Shown here: one piece after another, positions 47,301 through 51,922 of the stretch | Layout: each line of letters starts with the position of its first letter | How positions within the stretch are numbered: the stretch's first letter is position 1 | Assembly (NCBI RefSeq): GCF_029873635.1 | Contig: NC_080419.1 | Coordinates: 72,838,597-72,902,596 of the forward strand | DNA from: Malania oleifera | Taxonomy: Eukaryota; Streptophyta; Magnoliopsida; Santalales; Ximeniaceae | DNA: 64,000 bases | Reading direction: 5' to 3' | The notes under the pieces: model-generated | What the model saw: the letters and a program-made list of their open reading frames with translations, nothing else | Database searches by the model: none | What the model was told of the DNA's origin: nothing | Translations under genes and position numbers: made by a program

Positions 47301-48041
47301 CACATTTTGTTCATATTTTGGAAGTCTTTGTTACCAAGAAAAGCATTATCAATGAATTGTGTTTTCTGAAAATTCTGATGGGATGCATGAATTCCTTGTA
47401 GAAAATTTATCTGATAAACAACATGACAGATGTCTATAGCTGTTAATGATTTAACGGCTTGACCAACCAACTTTTAAAGCCTTTTAAATATTAGACTTTT
47501 GAATTTCAATTTTTTGATGGAGTAAAAGGGACTAATATAGGCAACCCAAAGAGATGGGTAAAGATTGTATTGCTGCGTGTGCAAGTGCAGAAGACGGTAT
47601 AGGCAATGGCATAATTCTGTCTGAGGTGATTGATAACCCTTGTCACACTTGATCTGCCAATTTCAGTGTGTAGCATGGTTAGCACTGGGTGGTGATGCCA
47701 ATTGCCAATAGTTTAGAACCCATGTAGTAATGTCTTAAAAACTCTTTTGACAACTGGACAAACCCAGGACTGAGTTGTACTTGCTTATGTTGAAGTTACT
47801 ACAATGTAAATTCATCAGCATTGGAGATATGACCGCATTGATCTTCACATTGATTTTGACAATTGATTATTAGGTAATGGCTATTGGTGACGGGGAAAAT
47901 GATATTGAGATGCTCGAGTTGGCCTCTTTAGGCGTTGCTCTCAGTAATGGATCAGACAAGGCAAAAGCTGTGGCTAATGTAATTGGTGCCAGCAATGATG
48001 ATGATGGTGTAGCTGATGCCATCTACCGGTATGCCTTCTGA
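7517..48041 (+). CDS. YBEY: plastid YbeY endoribonuclease fused to a HAD phosphatase domain, 12 exons
   Basis: Join: 7517-7918, 13916-14167, 14248-14343, 34620-34797, 34949-35017, 35102-35202, 35493-35585, 43480-43551, 45114-45233, 45341-45391, 46850-47038, 47874-48041 (1,791 nt, 596 aa). Residues 1 to about 105 are rich in Ser/Arg and poor in acids, like a chloroplast transit peptide. Residues about 120-270 are the YbeY (UPF0054) domain with the zinc-binding set H252, H256, H262 in '[12 protein letters not shown]'. Residues about 324-596 are a Cof-type HAD domain: D330/D332 ('FCDMDG'), T364 ('VIATGK'), K524 ('GTSKG'), D547 and D551 ('GDGEND'). Length and order match the Arabidopsis chloroplast YbeY protein (At2g25870), known to act in chloroplast rRNA processing. 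The role of the HAD half is unknown. All junctions are GT-AG and in phase, with no stop or missing catalytic residue, so the gene looks functional despite about 38.7 kb of introns. Confidence 0.93.
7919..7985. repeat. (CT)n(AT)n(GT/GTAT)n compound microsatellite at the 5' end of intron 1
   Basis: The donor GT at 7919 opens straight into CT repeats, then AT repeats, then GTAT repeats. Length changes here would sit a few bases from the 5' splice site. Confidence 0.9.
8000..9030. other. intron 1, unannotated part
   Basis: AT-rich intron sequence. I see no coding region or clear element. Confidence 0.5.
9040..11335 (+). mobile_element. L1-type LINE fragment, decayed
   Basis: Broken frames read as a plant L1 reverse transcriptase: '[19 protein letters not shown]' near 9319-9375 (the 'RPI..' fingers block), '[11 protein letters not shown]' near 9510-9540, '[15 protein letters not shown]' near 9794-9838, and a region near 9910-9935 where the usual FADD active-site block now reads S-K-D-G. 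Further down, pieces of the C-terminal zinc-finger region appear (near 10870-11000). The 3' end has T- and A-rich stretches up to about 11333. It is an old insertion in sense with the host gene. The 5' limit is approximate. Confidence 0.8.
11470..11860 (-). mobile_element. possible 3' tail of an antisense LINE
   Basis: A T run at about 11490-11502 followed by low-complexity A-rich sequence looks like an inverted poly(A) tail with a short 3' UTR. No protein homology is readable, so this rests on base composition only. Confidence 0.25.
12160..13460 (+). mobile_element. second L1-type LINE fragment (3' part)
   Basis: Frames interrupted by stops read as the C-terminal part of a plant L1 ORF2: '[19 protein letters not shown]' near 12240-12300, '[17 protein letters not shown]' near 12510-12565, and a last block near 13200-13330. 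It ends with an A-rich tail around 13455-13470. It overlaps in content with the LINE at 9040-11335, so it is an independent copy. It is in sense with the gene. Confidence 0.78.
13916..14167 (+). CDS. YBEY: YBEY exon 2 (aa 135-218)
   Basis: Acceptor ...TTGCAG at 13915; the exon starts '[14 protein letters not shown]' and ends '[15 protein letters not shown]', then GTAAGA. Phase 0 on both sides, 84 codons. It includes '[12 protein letters not shown]', the conserved YbeY TDVLSFP-like block. Confidence 0.93.
14248..14343 (+). CDS. YBEY: YBEY exon 3 (aa 219-250)
   Basis: Acceptor TTTTGCAG at 14247; encodes '[20 protein letters not shown]' and onward to 'DEIRILM', which is the conserved GDI.IS YbeY block. 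The donor is GTCGGT at 14344. Intron 2 is only 80 bp; intron 3 is 20,276 bp. Phase 0. Confidence 0.92.
14395..14700. repeat. repeat with two related about 75-bp blocks
   Basis: Blocks at about 14400-14475 and 14624-14697 are near-copies of each other ('ACCACTTTACC..AAAAGC', 'AGCTGTTA.GTT', 'CAATGTA.ATCAGG' type words). Together they look like a small non-coding repeat beside copia element A. The class is unknown. Confidence 0.45.
14755..14941 (+). repeat. 5' LTR of copia A
   Basis: About 187 bp. It shares with 34036-34188 the string of blocks 'AAAAGGGCA', 'CTTCTCCATCTCTAACC', 'TCTTCAATTTATTTCA'. It ends ...GACA directly before the primer-binding site. Confidence 0.75.
14942..14953 (+). other. 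primer-binding site of copia A
   Basis: TGGTATCTGAGC closely matches the initiator-Met tRNA complement (TGGTATCAGAGC) used by most plant copia elements. Confidence 0.8.
15740..16200 (+). pseudogene. copia A gag remnant
   Basis: Frames with stops read '[20 protein letters not shown]' near 15920-15970 and, after more stops, a stretch ending near 16160 that matches plant copia gag. The long leader before it (14954-15740) is GT-rich with no certain coding. Confidence 0.6.
16240..18324 (+). pseudogene. copia A pol remnant, first part
   Basis: Visible pieces: a protease-like '[10 protein letters not shown]' block (about 16465-16495), the gag-pre-integrase signature '[16 protein letters not shown]' (16850-16890), integrase pieces around 17330-17560 ('VFGC'-type block near 17430), and the start of RT near 18110-18300. 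Many stops and frame changes. A 60-70 bp near-duplication containing 'ATAATTCCCACTTGCTG' sits at about 17520-17660. Confidence 0.65.
18333..19554. mobile_element. hAT-type non-autonomous element, 1,222 bp
   Basis: Flanked by a perfect 8-bp TSD GTTGCATG (18325-18332 and 19555-19562), the size made by hAT transposases. Terminal inverted repeats are imperfect: CAAGGTTTTTATAATCGGG against the inverse CATGGCTATCAAAATCCCG. Subterminal GGATCCTA/GGATCGGAT-like words are numerous at both ends. It has no transposase frame. It interrupts the copia A RT, whose reading resumes after the second TSD. Confidence 0.88.
19602..19900 (+). repeat. about 147-bp tandem duplication inside copia A RT
   Basis: Two diverged copies (from 19602 and from about 19750) both read as the RT block 'QLDLKNA/QLDVKN..' to 'GHVA.GE' and 'KAIYGL'. 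It is a local duplication in a dead RT gene. Confidence 0.8.
20065..20315 (+). repeat. 5' LTR of copia B
   Basis: Starts TGTTGAAGATCTG and ends TTTTTTCTACT. The terminus is CT rather than CA, fixed by both the TSD and the adjacent primer-binding site. A TATAAAAG box lies near 20246. Confidence 0.95.
20316..20328 (+). other. primer-binding site of copia B
   Basis: TGGTATTAGAGCC, one change from the initiator-Met tRNA complement, begins at the base after the LTR. Confidence 0.88.
20608..22400 (+). pseudogene. copia B gag-protease-integrase start
   Basis: The gag frame 20608-21028 breaks at a frameshift and resumes at 21138-22400. Visible: the zinc knuckle '[14 protein letters not shown]' (CX2CX4HX4C, near 21387-21428), a protease site 'DSSASDH' where copia normally has D-S-G-A (near 21664), gag-pre-integrase '[11 protein letters not shown]' (near 22071), and the first integrase Asp in 'HSDVWGP'. 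The altered protease Gly and the broken frames make it inactive. Its N terminus contains a 45-bp in-frame tandem duplication (from 20587 and 20632). Confidence 0.88.
22397..22800 (+). pseudogene. copia B integrase, second part
   Basis: Two overlapping frames carry the second catalytic Asp ('[12 protein letters not shown]', from 22397) and the catalytic Glu ('[11 protein letters not shown]', from 22413 frame), so the DDE triad is present but split by frame changes. It ends where the hAT-type insertion begins. Confidence 0.85.
22809..23582. mobile_element. hAT-type MITE, 774 bp (copy 1 of a family)
   Basis: Terminal inverted repeats CATGGTTTTAAAT...ATTTAAAACCATG are near perfect; 8-bp flanks TTAGTAAG/TTAGTAAA (22801-22808, 23583-23590) differ at one base. 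GTTACGTAACGG-type words recur near both ends. The same family as 32560-33441. No transposase frame. Confidence 0.9.
23591..24341 (+). pseudogene. copia B integrase end to RT start
   Basis: Reads '[15 protein letters not shown]' after the hAT insert, then a linker with several short repeats of an 'AACACCTTGACCTG'-like word (23845-23940), then the pre-RT block '[18 protein letters not shown]' (near 24268-24320). Interrupted at 24347 by the Ty3 derivative; continues at 29037 with '[14 protein letters not shown]'. Confidence 0.8.
24347..26001 (-). repeat. 3' LTR of the deleted Ty3 element
   Basis: 1,655 bp, TGTAACGCCCC to GGGTTACTACA on the + strand. Near its right end are GA repeats (about 25815-25834) and an AT microsatellite. 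It lacks about 50 bp present in the other LTR at about 27793-27842. Confidence 0.92.
26450..26930 (-). pseudogene. gag-start/integrase-end fusion scar of the Ty3 element
   Basis: On the minus strand a gag-like start (Met near 26925, 'MEPKGKR' then an acidic stretch) is followed directly by the integrase C-terminal region; the open part 26473-26700 has '[20 protein letters not shown]', '[12 protein letters not shown]' and '[13 protein letters not shown]'. The join shows a large internal deletion. The protein resembles the left-edge Ty3 remnant (1-821). Confidence 0.8.
27285..29036 (-). repeat. 5' LTR of the deleted Ty3 element
   Basis: 1,752 bp, TGTAATGCCTTGG to GGGTTACTACA. Collinear with 24347-26001; differences are an extra about 50 bp, longer AT repeats and scattered substitutions. 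Confidence 0.92.
29042..29757 (+). pseudogene. copia B reverse transcriptase
   Basis: Reads as copia RT with stops: '[20 protein letters not shown]' (near 29358-29420), 'KSLYGLK' and the active site 'VYVDDIIV' (near 29608-29630), which is intact. Interrupted by the SINE. Confidence 0.88.
29758..29900 (+). mobile_element. Au-type SINE, 5' truncated
   Basis: About 140 bp that matches my memory of the Au SINE 3' half: a B-box-like GGGTTCAAGACGTG, 'AACAGCC.TTTGCAAAAATG', 'TGGTCCGCCCCTTCCCCGGA', 'GCACTGGGCTGC', then a T-rich tail (29881-29900). The promoter A box is missing. It splits the copia B RT ('RSKWG' / 'RKYILDLL'), apparently with loss of a few codons. No clear TSD. Confidence 0.8.
29901..30700 (+). 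pseudogene. copia B RT end and RNase H
   Basis: '[20 protein letters not shown]' (near 30020-30080), then the open frame 30097-30363 with '[17 protein letters not shown]' and '[12 protein letters not shown]', the RNase H region next to copia 3' LTRs. Stops follow at 30361 and later. The tract GAGGGGAAG (30695-30703) is the polypurine tract. Confidence 0.88.
30704..30954 (+). repeat. 3' LTR of copia B
   Basis: 251 bp, same length as the 5' LTR with about 21 substitutions and no indel that I can see. Ends TTTTCTACT, then TSD CATAT. Confidence 0.95.
31676..32551 (+). pseudogene. copia A pol remnant, last part (RT active site and RNase H)
   Basis: Resumes after the hAT-type element with '[10 protein letters not shown]' (near 31752-31782, the RT active site), then RNase H as '[20 protein letters not shown]' and '[15 protein letters not shown]' (32260-32390). 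An AT microsatellite lies at about 32190-32212. Multiple stops. Confidence 0.78.
32560..33441. mobile_element. hAT-type MITE, 882 bp (copy 2)
   Basis: Same ends and interior as 22809-23582: CATGGTTTTAAATAACGG...GTGATTTAAAACCATG. Flanks ATCGTGAG/ATCGCGAG (32552-32559, 33442-33449) match at 7 of 8. It holds about 100 bp more than copy 1 (about 32980-33095). One copy hit copia A and the other copia B. Confidence 0.9.
33605..34188 (+). repeat. 3' LTR of copia A, split by an RTE fragment
   Basis: Starts TGTGAGAGTGGGGGTATTTT (compare 14755) and resumes after the RTE insert with 'ATATAAAAGGGCACACC' to '...TTGAAACA'. Confidence 0.7.
33628..34040 (+). mobile_element. RTE-type LINE 3' fragment
   Basis: Reads '[20 protein letters not shown]' (33670-33730), the conserved end of RTE reverse transcriptase frames, and ends with the RTE 3' signature 'CCTAGTGAGACTTAAGGC' and GTTGTTG. 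5' truncated; inside the copia A 3' LTR. Confidence 0.82.
34189..34619. other. end of intron 3, no element seen
   Basis: AT-rich intron sequence ending in a pyrimidine-rich acceptor (CCCTTCTGCAG). No repeat recognised. Confidence 0.5.
34620..34797 (+). CDS. YBEY: YBEY exon 4 (aa 251-310): zinc-binding motif
   Basis: Starts '[13 protein letters not shown]', the YbeY H-x3-H-x5-H metal site, then an acidic helix '[17 protein letters not shown]'. It ends in phase 1 at a tandem donor: GT at 34795 and at 34798 are both usable and differ by one Gly codon; GTAATT at 34798 is the better match. Confidence 0.92.
34949..35017 (+). CDS. YBEY: YBEY exon 5 (aa 310-333): HAD motif I
   Basis: Encodes '[14 protein letters not shown]' and 'YIFCDMDG', holding both catalytic Asp residues (D330, D332). 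Only the acceptor AAAAG at 34948 keeps the frame; the nearby ACAG (34952) would shift it. The donor GTGAGA splits the Gly codon of DMDG-T. Confidence 0.88.
35102..35202 (+). CDS. YBEY: YBEY exon 6 (aa 333-366): HAD motif II
   Basis: Acceptor AAAAAAAG at 35101, with an A-rich tail instead of a pyrimidine tract next to it. Encodes 'TLLNSKSQI' and ends 'KVVIATGK', then GTAAGA. T364 is the motif II residue. Phase 0 at the end. Confidence 0.9.
35344..35373. repeat. (CT)n microsatellite in intron 6
   Basis: About 15 CT units, followed by an ATT/GTT-rich stretch (35400-35430). Confidence 0.95.
35493..35585 (+). CDS. YBEY: YBEY exon 7 (aa 367-397)
   Basis: Encodes '[20 protein letters not shown]' and ends 'LSPGVFLQ'. 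The acceptor AATAG and donor GTTTAT give phase 0 on both sides; start of the HAD cap region. Confidence 0.9.
35586..36538. other. intron 7, first part
   Basis: Has a poly(A) run at about 35625-35641 but no recognisable element or coding sequence. Confidence 0.5.
36539..36676 (-). repeat. 3' LTR of copia C
   Basis: About 138 bp. Shares 'AGACCTGGG.GTCAT', 'CAGCTCTCC' and the end block with 42946-43101. The inverse polypurine tract (AAACTCCCCCTCTAG) follows. Confidence 0.65.
37480..38351 (-). pseudogene. copia C RT remnant
   Basis: The minus-strand frame 38351-37977 ends with '[15 protein letters not shown]' and '[14 protein letters not shown]', the RVT_2 start of copia RT. Later RT pieces lie near 37680-37560. 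RNase H traces ('FHERTKH') are near 36850. Confidence 0.75.
38580..39540 (-). pseudogene. copia C gag and protease-region remnant
   Basis: A gag block upstream (minus strand, about 39500-39300) reads '[20 protein letters not shown]', like copia A gag. A degenerate zinc knuckle '[15 protein letters not shown]' near 39070 has the last Cys replaced by His. '[19 protein letters not shown]' (38690-38630) is the block after protease. Confidence 0.78.
39550..40734 (+). mobile_element. RTE-type LINE with internal deletion
   Basis: Perfect 10-bp TSD GAGAAGCTTT (39540-39549, 40735-40744). The 5' part is an RTE endonuclease: '[20 protein letters not shown]' (39716-39775), 'NVISAYAPQIGLAE', and the open stretch 40125-40361 with '[12 protein letters not shown]' and '[17 protein letters not shown]'. 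Then sequence jumps to the RTE 3' end 'CACCTAGTGGAACTTAAGGC' plus GTTGTTGTTG, with the reverse transcriptase missing. It inserted into copia C gag. Confidence 0.88.
40745..41684 (-). other. copia C gag start and leader, non-coding
   Basis: Continues copia C upstream of its gag on the minus strand. GCA/CAGCAG-rich at 41400-41470, like the GCTGCTG-rich leader of copia A on the other strand. No readable protein. Confidence 0.45.
41690..41856 (+). repeat. small solo LTR (copia-like), 167 bp
   Basis: TGTTGAGAATTCCAC...GGTTCTAACA with a perfect TSD AAAAC (41685-41689, 41857-41861). A TTATATACA box lies at about 41751. The start and end words are typical of short plant copia LTRs. No internal sequence remains. 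Confidence 0.82.
42085..42262. repeat. 89-bp perfect tandem duplication
   Basis: Two copies, 42085-42173 and 42174-42262, starting TTACAAAAGATTCCC. I see no difference between them, implying recent origin. Confidence 0.93.
42553..42573. repeat. poly(G) run, 21 G
   Basis: Twenty-one consecutive G, unusual in this AT-rich DNA. Other runs: 17 G at 46477-46493, 13 G at 53731-53743. Exact lengths are doubtful from any sequencing method. Confidence 0.95.
42946..43101 (-). repeat. 5' LTR of copia C
   Basis: About 156 bp, directly after the inverse primer-binding site. Pairs with 36539-36676. Confidence 0.65.
43102..43479. other. end of intron 7
   Basis: T-rich intron sequence with no element; ends in a good pyrimidine tract and GATGCTAG acceptor. 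Confidence 0.5.
43480..43551 (+). CDS. YBEY: YBEY exon 8 (aa 398-421)
   Basis: Encodes '[20 protein letters not shown]' then 'VCRK', part of the HAD cap. Donor GTAATA. Phase 0. Found only by homology; it is too short to stand out as an open frame. Confidence 0.9.
43720..44110 (-). repeat. possible LTR fragment in intron 8
   Basis: On the minus strand there is a TATAAATA box (inverse of CTATTTATA, about 43879) and a TGGTATC word near 43801 after an AATTGAAATTGAA-type stretch, a layout like a short LTR next to a primer-binding site. The ends are not defined. Confidence 0.3.
44111..45113. other. rest of intron 8
   Basis: No coding sequence or element that I can support. Ends AAAATTGCAG. Confidence 0.45.
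45114..45233 (+). CDS. YBEY: YBEY exon 9 (aa 422-461)
   Basis: Encodes '[20 protein letters not shown]' and ends 'AHAIYHEPK'. Phase 0, donor GTCTCT. HAD cap. Confidence 0.92.
45341..45391 (+). CDS. YBEY: YBEY exon 10 (aa 462-478)
   Basis: 17 codons, '[17 protein letters not shown]'. Acceptor CTCTACAG, donor GTGAAC, phase 0. Intron 9 is 107 bp. Confidence 0.92.
45570..46234. mobile_element. hAT-type MITE in intron 10, 665 bp
   Basis: Terminal inverted repeats of about 22 bp (TAGGGCCACAAAGGACCC against the inverse TAGGGCCACAAATGAGCC, 20 of 22 matching) with the YAGGG start common in hAT elements. The interior repeats AAGCTTGTTCA/GGCTCGGCTTG words, a known look of plant hAT MITEs. Flanking 8-mers GATCACCA/ATTCACCG match only partly. 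No coding sequence. Confidence 0.72.
46477..46493. repeat. poly(G) run, 17 G
   Basis: Second long G run, in intron 10. Confidence 0.93.
46850..47038 (+). CDS. YBEY: YBEY exon 11 (aa 479-541): HAD motif III
   Basis: Encodes '[20 protein letters not shown]', '[20 protein letters not shown]'. K524 in GTSKG is the motif III Lys. Acceptor TTATTACAG, donor GTATGG, phase 0. Confidence 0.93.
47039..47873. other. intron 11, no element seen
   Basis: 835 bp of AT-rich intron; open frames here are short and without homology. Confidence 0.5.
47874..48041 (+). CDS. YBEY: YBEY exon 12 (aa 542-596 and stop): HAD motif IV
   Basis: Encodes '[20 protein letters not shown]' (D547, D551 of motif IV) and ends '[12 protein letters not shown]' then TGA (48039-48041), matching the C terminus of plant homologues. 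Acceptor GATTATTAG. Confidence 0.94.
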   Translation, partial: VMAIGDGENDIEMLELASLGVALSNGSDKAKAVANVIGASNDDDGVADAIYRYAF

Positions 48042-48290
48042 GCTTCAAGTTTCTGCATGGAAGCCTGGAAGGTTGAGACTGGGCTCTTGACACAGCTTGA
48101 TCTATATGTTGGGAGTGGGGAGGTGTCGGCTCCTATGCATTGTTTCTTGGTGATGGCTCCTATACATTGTTTCTTTTATTATTGTTCGTCGTTCAAAAGG
48201 AATAATTTTATGAGCCTAGGAAAAGGTCAGAATAGAAGCTTGTAATTTTTTCCCACAGAATGAATAAAAATTTTCATAATTTATTATGGT
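48042..48290 (+). promoter_or_regulatory. YBEY: 3' UTR with AATAAA poly(A) signal
   Basis: AATAAA at 48263-48268, about 220 nt after the stop, in a T-rich context typical of plant 3' ends. The cleavage site is probably 15-30 nt further on. Confidence 0.6.
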
Positions 48291-48496
48291 TTATATGTGG
48301 CTATTTTTTTGTGCATGGAGTCCCATTGCCGTGATAAGACCCCATCAATTTGCTTCTTATTGGTTACTAGAGAAAGAAACAAATTGGGTTTATCATAATT
48401 TATAATTTGTGTAATATAATTTTCGTAATAGTGTAATTTCAGTAATAGTAGGAGGAATATTTGAGATAAAGTTAAACTTGATAAAGAAATAAATAG

Positions 48497-49098
48497 CACT
48501 TGTAGATTTCAGTATTTTGGATCTATTATGTAAGCTGAAAGAGAAATTGAAAATGATGTATTGCATAGAGTTAAAGTAGGGTAAAATGGAGAAATGCTTT
48601 AAATGTGTTTTGTGGTCGTAGAATACTTTTAAAATTAAAAGGGAAGTTTTATAGGATGGTTTTAAGGTCAGCTATGCTATGTAGATAAGAATGTTGGGCA
48701 ACGAGGAAGCATAATTTTCAAAAAATAAAAGTAGTTAAGATGAGAATGCTTAGATGGATGAGTGGTATAAAACTGAAAGATAAATTAAGAAATGATTATA
48801 TTTGCAGTAAGTTAGGTATAACTCCTATAGATGATAAGAGAAAGATGACTCAAATAGTATGAACACTTGCAACGTAGACTAAATAATGCGTCAGTGAGAG
48901 AGTGAGTTAGTTACTATGGGGGACAGTAGAAATGACATGAGTAGATTTAAAATAATTTAGAAGGAGATAATAAGAATTTAATAGTGTTGAATTTGTTAAA
49001 AGAAATGGTTTATGATCGCATAAATTGACGAAAAAAGATTCATAGAGTCGATCCCACCTAGTGGGACTTGAGCCTTGATTTTATTGTTATTGTTGTAA
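48497..49098 (+). mobile_element. RTE-type LINE 3' fragment
   Basis: Broken frames read the RTE RT end: 'FRYFGSIM' (near 48510), 'REIENDVLHRVKVG' (48541-48580), 'VVKMRMLRWMSGIKLKDKL' (48733-48790). It ends with 'CACCTAGTGGGACTTGAGCC' and TTATTGTTGTT. 5' truncated, just downstream of the gene and in the same sense. Confidence 0.85.
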
Positions 49099-49106
49099 AA
49101 TACATC

Positions 49107-51190
49107 TATTGACCTGATAGGTCATACCCTGTTTTGATTATGACAAATACTCCGGTATTTAATGTCTATCAAGTTTGTGTGTAGGTTCATATTAGCTTGA
49201 TCATTTGATGGCACATGAAAGCTTGAAGACTAAAGACCCTAAAGACTATCTTCTTGTTTTAATTTATATTATTTGGGTCTGTATTAATAATTAGGATATG
49301 GTTTGTAATAATCTCTACATGTCATTCATGTAGGTTTCTGTAAGCTCAGAAATGTCATAGATTGACCATAGAGACCGAATGAATTTAGGGAACCCTTTGG
49401 TCTACCAAAGGTCGACCGACACCAGGTTTTTTGGCATACATGAAAAGACCTTTGGTCCCAACACTCACCCACATATCATATAATATATAGGAGTGTTTAA
49501 TCTATGCTTAAATTGAACATAATTAGGAAAATTGAGAGAGCTCGGGTGACCGAACCCTCGGAGTTCAAAACTCCTCGAGTGCCCAAACTGTTGAAGAGTC
49601 AACAGTTGACTTGGGCTCTTGGGCGACCGAACCATTTTTGTGCGTACTGTCCATGGGCACCTGAACCTCGAAAGGGACATTCCACCATCTCGGGTGACCG
49701 AAATATTTAGTTCAAATTGGCCCCGGGCGATTGAACAAATGAGTTCAGGCCACCAACTGAAGGACCAGGCACCCGGACCTACGAACAAATGCTACTAACT
49801 TTGATTCGAGCTGCCGAACCAAGACACGAGCGACTGAACTCCTTTAAATTACTTTTATTACTGCGTCTGTTCGGGCGACCGAACCTCGTTCAGCCACCTG
49901 AACCTCGGCGGGTTAAAAGTTATTTAACCACGGTAAAATTGGGTTATGTTGGGTTAATGGCATTTAAACATTTTGAATCTTTTCTAATAATTTCCAACAT
50001 TTCCCAAACAGTTATATTTTTAACCTTGTCTATAAATATGGGTTCATTTGTAAGATTAGAGAGAGAATAGCCTAAATAATTAACAAAAGTCCTCTCTATC
50101 TCAAAATCCCATTTTGGTTATAATTCTTCCAAACACTCTCACACCTTCATTCCATTGATTAATCTTAGCCTTGTGAGAGTTCTTGCTTGGGTTATTGCTC
50201 AGTAGTGTTGCTCATACTCCTATTGCGTTGCTTGGTTGATTGTCATTGATTTTGGGGAGTTAAGCAAGAGTTTTCATACAGATTTTTATTTGATAAATCT
50301 AGTGTTGGGAAAATCTCGTTAGCTTAAGGATCTTTGTATTGCCATTGCAAAGATTCCTATAGCTTCATTTTTGTGTGCAAAATAATTTTTTACAAGCTAC
50401 ATTATTCTTTAAAGCAACTTTTGATTACTTTGAAGAAAATATTTTGAGTTGTTTTGAATATTTGCAGCATCTTTGAAACCCTAGTTTATTATTGAGATTT
50501 ATTATTTACTGTTTCAAAGGAATAACTTGATTAGATCACTCTTGAGCATTTTAATGATCATATCTTATTAAGTGTAGCTTGCACAAATATACACATCACA
50601 GAGTTTACATTTACCTACATTGTTGATGTGTGGTTGATTGAGTATACTGAGCTGCATTGGTACACACATCTGCTTATTTAGAAGCGAATTTTCGTGTACA
50701 AATATTTTTATACACATTGGTTGTATTCTAGGCACGGGCCTGAAGAGGAAGACTAGCCCTGTGAAATAGTCTCGGATTGACTTAAACCCTATTAGGAAGT
50801 TAGGTGCGACATCCTATTAAGGCGTGTTAGTTGAGGTCAGCCCCTTGAATTGACCTGGTTGTATTAGGTGCCGATCCACCCATTAAGTGAGCCATCAGTG
50901 GAATCCTCGGGCTTGCGAACTAGAGGCGGGGACGTAGGCATAGTTGGCCGAACTCCGATAACATATCGTATGCCTTGTTTATATTTCTGCACTTTATATT
51001 TACCACACATGTATGTTATGGGGTGAATGATGGGTATGACTTAATTTCTACATTATTTTTATCTATGCATTTAGAAATTGCATAGACAGACCCTAGGTTG
51101 TGTATGTACTGTTGTTGGATAGATTAACCTAGGAGAAAAAGTTTTAAATTCCAATTCAACCCCCTTTTTGGGAATACACCAATTCTAACA
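49107..51190 (+). repeat. solo LTR (second copy of the 4237-6189 family)
   Basis: Perfect TSD ACATC (49102-49106, 51191-51195). 2,084 bp. Starts TATTGACCTG, where the other copy has TG, so the first G has probably changed to A; ends TTCTAACA. The start block, the TATAAATA box (50031-50038, about 924 bp in) and the end block 'ACACCAATTC' match the first copy. Positions 49540-49920 are rich in GGGCGACCGAACC variants where the first copy has GTTGACCGGCC variants. Confidence 0.88.
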
Positions 51191-51426
51191 ACATCTTTGC
51201 CTTAACAAACTTGCATGCTCATACTTTTAAATTAATTATTAATATATTGTGTTTGTACTCTTATGGGAGGCCAAAACTAGCCATGTACTGAGATCAATTA
51301 TAGAGATGTGATGGGCTCTCCAATACTAGTTTTTGGATGTTCTAGAGAGTCTTGACCTAGTGGACTTGAATCAAGGTTTGCTAAAGGGAGTCTCGATTGC
51401 TTAATCTTTTTTTAAGCTACTTAAGT

Positions 51427-51625
51427 GACCGCCACATGTTATTTGTGAGATGTGTTCCCTTTTTATTTTCTCATTATAATTATATGTCATTACTCAATCC
51501 ACTTCATTATTTTTCATTAACTCGATCGCCACATGTTATTTATGACATGTTTCCTTTTTATTTTCTCATTATAACTACATGCCATAACTTGATTCACTTT
51601 ATATTTTTTTCAGGTTTCATTAATT
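51427..51625. repeat. about 97-bp tandem duplication
   Basis: Copies start at GCCACATGTTATTT (51431) and again at 51528, sharing CCTTTTTATTTTCTCATTAT; diverged. Confidence 0.85.
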
Positions 51626-51663
51626 GAGGTGTGATATGCAACTTTTTAGAAGATGATATCTCA

Positions 51664-51677
51664 CACACTTTTTCCTC

Positions 51678-51709
<32 letters not shown>

Positions 51710-51840
51710 AATTTTGAAAATCCCTTCAATCACTAGAATGTCTTCACCTGTGACTACACACTTTTTCCTCACACACACACACACACACACAAACACACAA
51801 TTTTGAAAATCCCTAGAATGTCTTCACCTGTGACTATCCA
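51664..51840. repeat. about 93-bp tandem duplication with (AC)n
   Basis: Two copies each run CTTTTTCCTC, (AC)n, AATTTTGAAAATCCC, ATGTCTTCACCTGTGACTA. One has a short extra piece. Adjacent to, but unrelated to, the duplication at 51427. Confidence 0.9.
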
Positions 51841-51922
51841 CACTTGTGCTTATTGAGTAGTGCTTGACTGTCCTATATGCACTAAAACGAAAAATAGGTA
51901 GACACTAAACTAGAAGCTTCCT

